Shown: piece by piece, positions 1 through 5,977 of the stretch
Layout: the number at the start of each line of letters is the position of its first letter
How positions within the stretch are numbered: the stretch's first letter is position 1
Source: Nitrospinota bacterium
GTDB lineage: Bacteria; UBA8248; JACPRG01
Direction of reading: 5' to 3'
Assembly (NCBI GenBank): GCA_030740135.1
Contig: JASLXW010000235.1
Location: forward strand, 1-6,472
Length of the DNA stretch: 6,472 bases
Notes under the pieces: generated by a model
The model's database searches: none
Told to the model about the DNA's origin: nothing
What the model saw: only the letters and a program-made list of their open reading frames with translations
Made by a program: the position numbers and the translations under genes

Positions 1-127
1 CATAGTCATTGGATCAACATCCACAAGTGCAGAGGAGTTGCGCCAACATACAAAACAGCATTCACTGGAGCTGTAAATGTTAGATTGGGTACAATAACTT
101 CATCCCCTGGCCCAACACGCAGTGGAT
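1..127 (-). pseudogene. DegT/DnrJ/EryC1 aminotransferase fragment, frameshifted and truncated
   Basis: Read on the minus strand, this encodes the well-conserved stretch VGPGDEVIVPNLTF followed by TAPVNAVLYVGATP, typical of the cofactor-domain part of PLP-dependent sugar aminotransferases of the DegT/DnrJ/EryC1 family, which make amino sugars for LPS, O-antigen or glycans. After GATP the frame breaks. Removing a duplicated dinucleotide (plus-strand AG at 31-34) restores ALVDVDPMTM, the expected continuation, up to the window edge. Homology stops abruptly near base 120-127, so the N-terminal part of the enzyme is absent. The segment is 46% GC by count, well below the rest of the window. It may be a horizontally acquired remnant, or a foreign sequence joined in assembly; the C-terminal part would lie beyond base 1. 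The family call is firm, the pseudogene status less so, because sequencing error could explain the frameshift. Confidence 0.72.
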
Positions 128-128
128 C

Positions 129-509
129 AGCGCGGTGCGGGTTTTCAGCAGTTTCATAGATAACGGCGGCGTCCCTCACTATGAGCAAAGCGTTCTGGGC
201 GGAAAGGATTTCCGAGGGTATCCCAGCGGTCGCTTTGTCGACCGGGGGGTTTTCACCGTCAACCTGGAAGAGAGAATCCGGGTGATTCGCTTGGAGCTTC
301 TTCGGGTCCCCTTTGACGTGGAAGCGGCCCCGTTCGTCGAGTTCGGCCAGGTCTTCAACGATCTGGAAGACATCGAAGCCCGGCGGCTTCAGGTGTCTTA
401 TGGCTTGGGTATTCGGGCGGTGGTTCGGCCGGACGTTGTGGGAAAGATAGACGTCGGAGCGGCCGACGAAGGAATGAATATCCGCGTGGGATTGGATTAC
501 CCCTTCTAA
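129..509 (+). CDS. C-terminal end of an Omp85/D15-family outer-membrane beta-barrel protein (partial)
   Basis: This is the last ~125 codons of a larger gene whose 5' part is missing. The product carries YEQSVLGGKDFRGYPSGRF, which matches the LGG...RGY segment of the Omp85 superfamily (bacterial surface antigen D15/BamA type); the RGY is the conserved loop-6 motif. Alternating hydrophobic strands follow (APFVEFGQVF, RLQVSYGLGI, VVGKIDVGAADEG), and the protein ends in LDYPF, a terminal Phe as in the beta-signal recognised by the outer-membrane assembly machinery. Such proteins assemble or secrete other proteins across the outer membrane. A GTG at 135 could be read as a start, but a 124-residue protein would lack the POTRA domains and most of the barrel, so I treat this as a truncated gene. 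The open frame runs on upstream to base 84, through sequence belonging to the opposite-strand aminotransferase fragment. BamA, TamA or a D15-like paralogue cannot be told apart from the end alone. Confidence 0.75.
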   Translation, partial: SAVRVFSSFIDNGGVPHYEQSVLGGKDFRGYPSGRFVDRGVFTVNLEERIRVIRLELLRVPFDVEAAPFVEFGQVFNDLEDIEARRLQVSYGLGIRAVVRPDVVGKIDVGAADEGMNIRVGLDYPF

Positions 510-723
510 GTCTGTTTGAAACTGTAACGGCGGCCAGGGTTGAAAGGCCCGAACGGGGGCGGGGAAGAAGGGGGCGGCCGCGTTTCCGTGACGCCCGGTC
601 ACTACGGTGCGATGAATTTCCCGCCCGCCCTGAAATCTCCCTGAAATCTCCCCAAAAGGTCGTAGACGCGCTAACGGTCATCGCAATCCGTCTCGTTGGC
701 TTTGCAGGTGGGATGAAACCGCT
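510..723. other. Intergenic gap between barrel gene end and glycosyltransferase
   Basis: No gene is supported here. It contains a purine-rich GC stretch, a small perfect inverted repeat (GTGAC-gcccg-GTCAC, 588-602) without a T-run, and an 11-base tandem repeat listed separately. No convincing -35/-10 pair is visible. The open frames crossing it on the minus strand show no recognisable protein. Confidence 0.5.
628..652. repeat. Short tandem repeat, 11-base unit
   Basis: The unit TGAAATCTCCC occurs twice head to tail (631-641, 642-652), preceded by a partial third copy (CCC, 628-630). It lies in the gap upstream of the glycosyltransferase and has no evident role; replication slippage would account for it. 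Confidence 0.8.
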
Positions 724-2230
724 GTGTCCTCCCTAGAGCGCCGGATAGCCGTCGTTCTCGCGCTCATCCTGGTCTTCATCTACCTCACCCGACTCGAGCA
801 GCCGGGCCTTCTGGCGCCCGGGGAGGGCCGTTACGCCGAAGCCGCCCGCGCCATGGTCGTAACCGGGGACTGGGTCGTTCCTCGCGTCAATGGGGAGGTC
901 CACCTGGAAAAACCGCCCCTGTTGTACTGGTTGACGGCCGCTTCCTTCTCCCTTCTCGGACCCAGCGAGGCGAACGCCCGCATTATCCCTGTGCTTTGCA
1001 GCCTGCTGGCCGCCTTTGTCGTGTTCCTCCTGGGCCGGCGGTTTTACGGGGAGACAGGCGGCTGGCTGGCGGGATTCATCCTGTTGACGGGGATGACATG
1101 GTCCATCTACGGGCGATTCCTCACGACAGACATCCCGGGCATCTCGTTCCAGTCCGTTGCGCTCTGGGCCTTCTGGAGAGCCTGGGAAAGGGGGAAGAAC
1201 GGCTCGCGCGTGTATCTCCTTGCGTTTTCCGCGGCGTTGGCCGGCGGCGTCCTGACCCGGGGTCTGCTCGCGTTGGCGTTTCCCGCCATCACCATCTTCG
1301 CCTTCGCCCTCATCAGGCGGGAGTGGAGGCCCCGCGACCCCGTCGGATGGCTTTGGGCGGGAATTCTTCTCTTGGCGCTCGTCGTTCCCTGGCATGTGGC
1401 GGTGGAGATCAGGGTTCCCGGATTTTTGCGTCACTATCTGCTCGAGAACCACTTCTTTCGGTTTATCGGTGAAGACCCTCCCCGCCTGCCCCGGATTCGC
1501 CCTGTGGATGGGCGGGCGCATCGCCAAGCTGTCCCCCGAGGGGGGCGGGTCCCGGGCTCCGTGGCCCTTTTTCGCCGCGGCGGGGGCCATTATCGCGGGA
1601 TGATTGGCCCTGGCCTGGGTTCCGCTCTGGCCGCGGGCCCCGGACCTGATCCCCCAGGGGAAGGGCATCATCTCGCTCCTGCCGTGGATCGGCTCATTCT
1701 TCGCCCTGGGCGGAATGTTCGCCTGGTGGACATTGCGCCGGGGGCGTCTTCCCGGCGCCATCCTGGCCGTGACCTGCGGGACGATGTTCGCCATCCTGGG
1801 CGTTCAACAGGTGATTTCCCGCCTCGACCCCTATCTGTCCATGCGGGAGGTGTCCGGGGCCCTGCGGGCCCGCAGCGGAATCCGGGAAAGGTTGATCGTC
1901 GACGGCTACCATGAAATCCACGAGGGATTCGATTCCTATTCGGGAAGGAGCCTGTACGAGGGGCTCGAATTCTACACGGGTCGAAAGGTCACAGTGATGC
2001 GGACGGGCCTGGGAGAGAGCGAGGGGAGAATCCGGTGGGACGCCGCCTATCACCCCTCCATCGAACCCGCCGCGTTCGAGCGGTTCTGGGCCGGAGGGGA
2101 GCCGATCCTGTTAATCACGCGATGGGGAGATTCCGCCCGACAGCTGCTTTTCCACTATCCGGAGCGGACCCGCGTGATCGCCGTTTACGACAGCGCCTGG
2201 GTCCTGGCCAATCATGAAGGAGATGACTGA
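724..2230 (+). pseudogene. ArnT/PMT-type (GT83) membrane glycosyltransferase, disrupted
   Basis: The family transfers sugars such as aminoarabinose from a polyprenyl phosphate carrier to lipid A or other acceptors at the periplasmic face of the inner membrane. The first 251 codons (GTG start at 724, AGGTGG 12-13 bases upstream) show the expected order: TM1 at residues 8-22, the first periplasmic loop with GEGRYAEAARAM (33-44), GDWVVPRVNGE then HLEKPPLLYWL, further TM helices, RFLTTD with Asp136, LTRG (177-180), and PWHVAVE to ENHFFRF. Homology then jumps to another frame near 1472-1487. It resumes as PACPGFALWMGGRIAKL, which in ArnT lies roughly 70-80 residues further on, so a stretch with one or two TM helices is gone. 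That frame meets an in-frame TGA at 1601 and continues to 2230 through more TM helices and the soluble C-terminal domain (VDGYHEIHEG, LEFYTGRKV, ILLITRWGD). Family members are about 500-550 residues. The family call is firm; inactivation is likely, though assembly or sequencing error could cause some lesions. Confidence 0.82.
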
Positions 2231-2280
2231 CGCCGCTCCCGTTGGCCGGGCCGGCGGGATGCGCTATGATCCTTGTTTCT

Positions 2281-2300
2281 TTCCCTGTCCAAACAGGGAA
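2281..2300 (+). terminator. Perfect 8-bp hairpin between glycosyltransferase and HldA-like gene
   Basis: TTCCCTGT (2281-2288) and ACAGGGAA (2293-2300) are exact reverse complements separated by the four bases CCAA, followed by TTTCATTC. The stem is strong, but the T-run is short and broken, so it may be a weak intrinsic terminator, an attenuator or an mRNA-end stabiliser. It sits 50 bases past the glycosyltransferase stop and 15 bases before the ribosome-binding site of the next gene, so it could separate the two transcription units or tune readthrough. Confidence 0.45.
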
Positions 2301-2326
2301 TTTCATTCGCCTGACGGAGAAAGGCC

Positions 2327-3310
2327 GTGGCGGAAGTCGCCTCTTTGCTCGAAAGGTTTCCGGCGTGCCGCGTCCTGGTCGTCGGCGATTTGATGGCCGA
2401 CAAGTACGTCTGGACGGAAGCGCACTTCCCGCCGTCCCAGCGGCCCCGCATCCTGAAAACCACCCGGGAAGATTACGCATTGGGCGGCGCCGCGAACGTG
2501 GCGCATAACCTGAACGCCTTCGGCGCCGAGGTCTACCTCTGCGGCCTGGTCGGCTACGACGACGCCGCCCACTGGTTCCGGCGGGGCTGCAACGAGGCCG
2601 GGATCGAGACAAGCGGCGTCTTTCCCGTGAACGACCGGCCGACGACCCAGAAGGTCCGGGTGATGTCCGCGGACGGGTTCTCGCCCATCATCCGCCTCGA
2701 TTACGAGGTCACGGACCCGCCCACCGACCTGGAAACCGCCTCGATGCGGATGTACATCGAGCACTACATGCCCCTGGTGGACGCGATCGTCCTCTCCGAT
2801 TACGACAAGGGCATCTTCGGGCGCGTGACCTTTGCCCGGGAGATTCTCGACAAGGCGCGGGAACTCGAGAAGTTCACGGTCGTCGAATCCAAGGCCCATC
2901 TGTTCAAAGAGATCCGAGGCGCCCGGCTTGTGATCCTGAGCGACGACCAGGCCGAGACCTATTTTCTGAAGGAAGTAGGGTCGGTGCCCATGGATACGGA
3001 GACGATCGGAACCCGGGTCCGGGAGATGCTCGGGTGCGACGTCCTGGCCATCCTGCGCGCGGACCGGGAGCTCTGGGTCTTCTACGCCGAAGGCGGCGAG
3101 GATCAATACGCAGTCGTCTCGATCGACGATGACAAGATCCTGGACCCCACCGGCGTCAAAGACACGGTGACCGGGACCTTGGCGTTGGGATTCGTCGCCG
3201 GGGCGGACATCCGGCAGGCGGCGCATCTGGCCATCCGGGCCGCCGAGGCCGTCGTCCGGCGGGTGGGAACCGCCACCGTCAAGCTGGAAGAGCTCCTCCG
3301 CATTCTGTAA
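2327..3310 (+). CDS. HldA/RfaE1-like PfkB-fold sugar kinase homologue with altered active-site motifs
   Basis: At 327 residues it matches the single-domain heptose-7-phosphate kinase (HldA, or the N-terminal half of HldE), which phosphorylates D-glycero-D-manno-heptose 7-phosphate at C1 in the cytoplasm for LPS core or S-layer heptose. Visible landmarks are VLVVGDLMADKYVW (17-29), LGGAANVAHNL (52-62), IRLDYE (122-127), LSDYDKG (156-162), DPTGVKDT (273-280) and the HldE-like GTATV (314-318). Several normally invariant positions differ. SPEAPVPV is replaced by FPPSQRPRI, the HQQ segment before IRLD by GFSP, DPKG by ESKA, TPN by LSD, the TxG/E stretch by LRADRE, and the GAGD anion hole by GVKD; the base Asp279 remains. 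No cytidylyl/adenylyltransferase domain follows. The GTG start is fixed by GGAG at 2316-2319. It is probably co-transcribed with the phosphatase 36 bases downstream. Homology is firm; heptose-kinase activity is doubtful, and another substrate or a non-catalytic role is possible. Confidence 0.85.
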   Translation: MAEVASLLERFPACRVLVVGDLMADKYVWTEAHFPPSQRPRILKTTREDYALGGAANVAHNLNAFGAEVYLCGLVGYDDAAHWFRRGCNEAGIETSGVFPVNDRPTTQKVRVMSADGFSPIIRLDYEVTDPPTDLETASMRMYIEHYMPLVDAIVLSDYDKGIFGRVTFAREILDKARELEKFTVVESKAHLFKEIRGARLVILSDDQAETYFLKEVGSVPMDTETIGTRVREMLGCDVLAILRADRELWVFYAEGGEDQYAVVSIDDDKILDPTGVKDTVTGTLALGFVAGADIRQAAHLAIRAAEAVVRRVGTATVKLEELLRIL

Positions 3311-3346
3311 CGCCGGCGGAGATCGCCAAGGGGGAACCGCGGGCCG

Positions 3347-4282
3347 ATGGCCGAACCCGAAGCCGAAACCCTGAAAGAAATGGAAAGCAAGGTCATCGAA
3401 ATGGCCCGGCGCGCCGGCTTGATGTTGGCCGAGTGTTTCGGCCAGGACGTCCGGGCGGAATTCAAGGATAAGGAAAAGAACCGGGACCCCGTGACCGAAG
3501 CGGACCGTCGAAGCCAGGAGCTTCTCCGGAAAGAGATCGAGACCCGCTACCCGGGCCACGCCATCCTGGGCGAGGAAAAACTGAGCCAGGAAGGGGAACG
3601 GCCCGAATGGGTCTGGGTGCTGGACCCGCTGGACGGAACGACCAACTTCATGCGGGGTTTCGACATCTATGGTGTCTCGATAGGGGTCCTGCACCACGGC
3701 CGTCCCGTCGTCGGGGCCATCTTTCTCGCCGGCGGAGCCGGAGGCCGGGGCCGCGTCTACCATGCGAGGGTCGGAGGCGGCGCACACCTGGAGGGGGACC
3801 GGATCTCCGTCGCCAAAGTGGACCGCCCGGCGCCGACGCTTCTCGTCTGCGTACCCGGAAACCATTGGAAAGTCTTCGAGATGCAGAGCCCGTTGAAGAA
3901 ACAGCCGGGAGAACTCCGGGGCTCGGGCAGCATTGCCAACGACATGGCCCGCACGGCGGAAGGAACCTTCCACTACGCCGTCTTCGCGGGGCCGAAGATT
4001 TGGGACGTGGCGGCCGGCGTCCTCCTGGTGAAGGAGGCGGGGGGCGAGGCCCTGGTCCGGAGGGGGAAAGGGATGATGTGGCGGCCGCTGGAGCGCTTCG
4101 GCCGCGATTTCGTCTCTCCCCCAACCTCCTTGGAGGAGCTGAGAGAATGGAAGGGCGCCCTCATCATCGGGAACAAGGCCATCACCCGGTTCGTGGGGGA
4201 CAACCTTCGCCGGCCGGTCCGTGGACGTCTCAGCCCAAAACGCAATCCCGGCCGAATGAGTCAACGGAAGGCCTCCCGTTGA
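3347..4282 (+). CDS. Inositol monophosphatase family protein
   Basis: This is a Mg2+-dependent sugar or inositol phosphate phosphatase of the IMPase/SuhB/HisN/CysQ superfamily, 311 residues against a usual 260-275. All metal and catalytic motifs are present: DPVTEAD (47-53), GEE (75-77), LDPLDGTTNF (92-101) and WDVAAG (219-224). DGTTNF favours an IMPase-like enzyme over a CysQ (DGTKEF) type. The region after the active-site strand is unusual: the typical YDP..DELF segment is replaced by a Gly/Arg-rich run (about 127-140) before the conserved GGGA. The C-terminus carries a basic tail of about 25 residues (PVRGRLSPKRN...) beyond the expected end. The ATG at 3347 has an AAGGGGGA ribosome-binding site at 3328-3335. 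The substrate cannot be read from sequence. The 36-base gap to the HldA-like gene suggests one operon, so a sugar phosphate is a reasonable guess, but histidinol phosphate or inositol phosphate hydrolysis cannot be excluded. Confidence 0.9.
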   Translation: MAEPEAETLKEMESKVIEMARRAGLMLAECFGQDVRAEFKDKEKNRDPVTEADRRSQELLRKEIETRYPGHAILGEEKLSQEGERPEWVWVLDPLDGTTNFMRGFDIYGVSIGVLHHGRPVVGAIFLAGGAGGRGRVYHARVGGGAHLEGDRISVAKVDRPAPTLLVCVPGNHWKVFEMQSPLKKQPGELRGSGSIANDMARTAEGTFHYAVFAGPKIWDVAAGVLLVKEAGGEALVRRGKGMMWRPLERFGRDFVSPPTSLEELREWKGALIIGNKAITRFVGDNLRRPVRGRLSPKRNPGRMSQRKASR

Positions 4283-4456
4283 CCGGACAATCCACCGAAC
4301 ACCGCCGTTCCCACGCGCGAAGCGTCTGAGGCGCACTGAGCTCCAGGGACAGGATTGTTGCGCCCGCCCCCCCCTCATCGGCCAATGGGTTGAAAGGCGG
4401 CGCGCCCGATCGAGCCAAAGCGGGTGAACCCCTCCTTCATGTGAGAAATTCAGACC
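4283..4456. other. Intergenic gap before the MFS gene
   Basis: This holds a C-run (4367-4374 area), the AscI-type palindrome GGCGCGCC, and GGGTTGAAAGGC, which also occurs at 537-548. TTGAAA at 4390-4395 resembles a -35 box, but no -10 follows at 16-18 bases. No clear terminator for the phosphatase gene is seen. A promoter for the MFS gene probably lies here but cannot be pointed to. Confidence 0.4.
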
Positions 4457-5710
4457 ATGCCTTCTGAGAATCGCTCCGCCCGGATTTTCTATGGATGGTG
4501 GGTCATCGTAGCCGGGTTCGTCGTCCTGGCCGTCGGGGCGGGGATCTGGACGGGCTTCGGGGTGTTCTTCAAGCCGCTCCTCGAGGAGTTCGGCGGATCG
4601 AGACGGGGGATGGCGCTCATCATCTCCATCGGGATGGTGCTCTGGGCCCTGGGCCAGTTCGCGGCCGGGGCGATGCTGAACCGGTTCGGACCGAGGAAGG
4701 TCATCGCCATCGGCGTCGGCGTCATGGGACTCGGAGCTTTGCTCTCCTCCCGCGTCTCCTCGGTGGGCGGCCTCCTGGGGACTTACGGTTTTATCGTCGG
4801 CGCGGGAACGGGCTTCGCCACGATGAACAGCGTCGCCGTCCTGGTCTCCCGCTGGTTCGTGAAGAAACGGGGAATGGCCCTCGGCCTGACGATTGCGGGA
4901 TTCAACGCGGGGCAGTTCCTGCTGATCCCGCTGACCCAGGTCCTGGTCGGCGCGGTCGGGTGGCGCGGCGCGTTCCTCATCTGGGCGGGGGTGCTCTGGG
5001 TGATCGTCTTACCGCTGGTGGCGGGGCTTGTGCGGGACGATCCGGAGCGGATGGGCCTCCATCCCGATAACGCCGCCGAGGCCGAAACCGAGAGAGAGGA
5101 GCCCATCGCGACGCGGGTCGAGTGGATCCCCCAGGGCGTGGTCCGCGAGGCGCTCGGGGACCGGGCCTTCTGGCTCCTGTTCGTGAGCTACGTGGGTTGC
5201 GGGTTCACCGATTTCACCCTCTACGTCCACCTCCCCATCTTCGCGACGGGGCTTGGCTTGGGCGAGCAGACCGCCGCCAACGCGGTCGGCCTGATCGGAG
5301 GGCTGAGCATCATCGGCGTCATCGGAATGGGCGCCTTGGCCGACCGGATCGGCTACCGGGCTCCCCTGACGCTCTCATACGGAATCCGGTGCGTGGGGAT
5401 GATCCTTCTGACGCTGACTGCCGGGAAGACGATGCTGTTTGTCGCCATCACGATCTACGGCGTGTTTCACATGGCCACAACACCCCTGACGCCCGGCATG
5501 GCCGCGGCGCTCTATGGCCGCCAGCCGCTGGGGATCCTCTACGGTTACCTCCTGCTGGGTCACTCATTGGGGGCGCTTTTGGGACCCTACGTCGCCGGCG
5601 CGGTCTTCGACTGGACAGGGCGGTACGAAATGGCCTTCCTCCTTACGGCGGTTATCCTCGCCGGGGCGTCTGCCTGTTGCGCGATGATAAAGGCGGGAGA
5701 GAGGGATTGA
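4457..5710 (+). CDS. Major facilitator superfamily carrier, monocarboxylate/oxalate-formate (MCT/OFA) type
   Basis: This is a 417-residue inner-membrane secondary transporter, of normal length and predicted to have 12 helices in two halves of six. Helices run from about 13-34 to 168-192, then a charged cytoplasmic loop rich in Glu and Arg (193-235), then helices from about 238 to 412. Motif A between TM2 and TM3 is clear (GAMLNRFGPRKV, 71-82), with its repeat in the second half (GALADRIGYRAPL, 292-304). The opening FYGWWVIVAGF and the GFGVFFKPLLEEFG segment are characteristic of the monocarboxylate/oxalate-formate branch, whose members carry small organic acids by proton symport or exchange; the substrate here is unknown. 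The ATG at 4457 has only a weak GAGAA upstream. It stands alone between the phosphatase (174 bases away) and a convergent ABC binding-protein gene. Function at family level is secure, substrate is inference. Confidence 0.92.
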   Translation: MPSENRSARIFYGWWVIVAGFVVLAVGAGIWTGFGVFFKPLLEEFGGSRRGMALIISIGMVLWALGQFAAGAMLNRFGPRKVIAIGVGVMGLGALLSSRVSSVGGLLGTYGFIVGAGTGFATMNSVAVLVSRWFVKKRGMALGLTIAGFNAGQFLLIPLTQVLVGAVGWRGAFLIWAGVLWVIVLPLVAGLVRDDPERMGLHPDNAAEAETEREEPIATRVEWIPQGVVREALGDRAFWLLFVSYVGCGFTDFTLYVHLPIFATGLGLGEQTAANAVGLIGGLSIIGVIGMGALADRIGYRAPLTLSYGIRCVGMILLTLTAGKTMLFVAITIYGVFHMATTPLTPGMAAALYGRQPLGILYGYLLLGHSLGALLGPYVAGAVFDWTGRYEMAFLLTAVILAGASACCAMIKAGERD

Positions 5711-5755
5711 CGCGGGGGCTATTGAAGACCGCGTTCCGGTGAATCCGCGTTGGCA

Positions 5756-5778
5756 GACCGGGCATCCCGCCCCCGGTC
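5756..5778. repeat. Inverted repeat, 7-bp stem, 46 bases after the MFS gene
   Basis: GACCGGG (5756-5762) and CCCGGTC (5772-5778) are exact reverse complements around a 9-base loop. There is no T-run on either side, so it is not a standard intrinsic terminator; it may protect the 3' end of the MFS transcript or assist Rho-dependent release. Confidence 0.4.
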
Positions 5779-5818
5779 ATACGCGGGCTGGTTTGGGTCA
5801 GGAGCACCGGCGGCGGAA

Positions 5819-5871
5819 AGCGGGGCGGGCACAACCCGCATACATGCGATAGCGCCAACCCGCGCCCCGCT
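5819..5871. repeat. 53-base branched inverted repeat in the convergent gap
   Basis: AGCGGGGCG (5819-5827) pairs perfectly with CGCCCCGCT (5863-5871). Nested inside is a second exact repeat, CGCAT (5837-5841) with ATGCG (5844-5848), separated by two bases. GGG/CCC pairing next to the outer stem can extend it with a bulge. There is no T-run, so a standard terminator is not indicated. It may be a REP-like element, a transcript-end structure or chance in GC-rich DNA; it does not have tRNA features. Confidence 0.45.
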
Positions 5872-5911
5872 CGTGGACATTCAAGCGGACGTAGGGCGGC
5901 ATGCGTAAAGA

Positions 5912-5937
5912 GGCGGGAGCCCGTCGGGGCCCCCGCC
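5912..5937 (-). terminator. Intrinsic terminator of the ABC substrate-binding protein gene
   Basis: On the minus strand GGCGGGGGCCC pairs with GGGCTCCCGCC around a CGAC loop, an 11-bp stem in which the only non-Watson-Crick pair is a G-U wobble; on the plus strand the same position is an A-C mismatch. The minus-strand stem is followed by TCTTTAC, a short U-rich run. It starts 40 bases past the stop of the minus-strand gene. The asymmetry shows it is built to act on minus-strand transcripts. Confidence 0.78.
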
Positions 5938-5977
5938 CCATTCAGTTCGCGAATTCAGAGCCAAACAAAATCCGTTG

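Noticed and set aside
128..602. N-terminal extension of the aminotransferase through the minus-strand open frame
   Set aside because: The residues upstream of the VGPGDEV motif do not resemble the aminotransferase and are the antisense of the Omp85 barrel end.
1601..1603. TGA as a selenocysteine or tryptophan codon
   Set aside because: The same gene has a deletion and frame change nearby, other genes in the window show no in-frame TGA and use TGA as a normal stop, and the family has no known selenoprotein members.
733..1794. 353-codon open frame on the minus strand
   Set aside because: It is antisense to the glycosyltransferase, is rich in Pro, Arg, Gly and Gln and has no recognisable domain. 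It stays open through codon-bias shadowing.
2303..4378. 691-codon open frame on the minus strand
   Set aside because: It lies opposite two clearly homologous plus-strand genes and has the low-complexity, Pro/Gly/His/Arg/Asp-rich composition expected from an antisense shadow in GC-rich DNA; no family resemblance.
4390..4424. TTGAAA as a promoter -35 for the MFS gene
   Set aside because: The hexamer at the proper distance is AGCCAA, which is not a plausible -10.
5819..5871. tRNA-like cloverleaf
   Set aside because: There is no CCA end, no T-loop consensus and the arm lengths are wrong; only nested stems are present.
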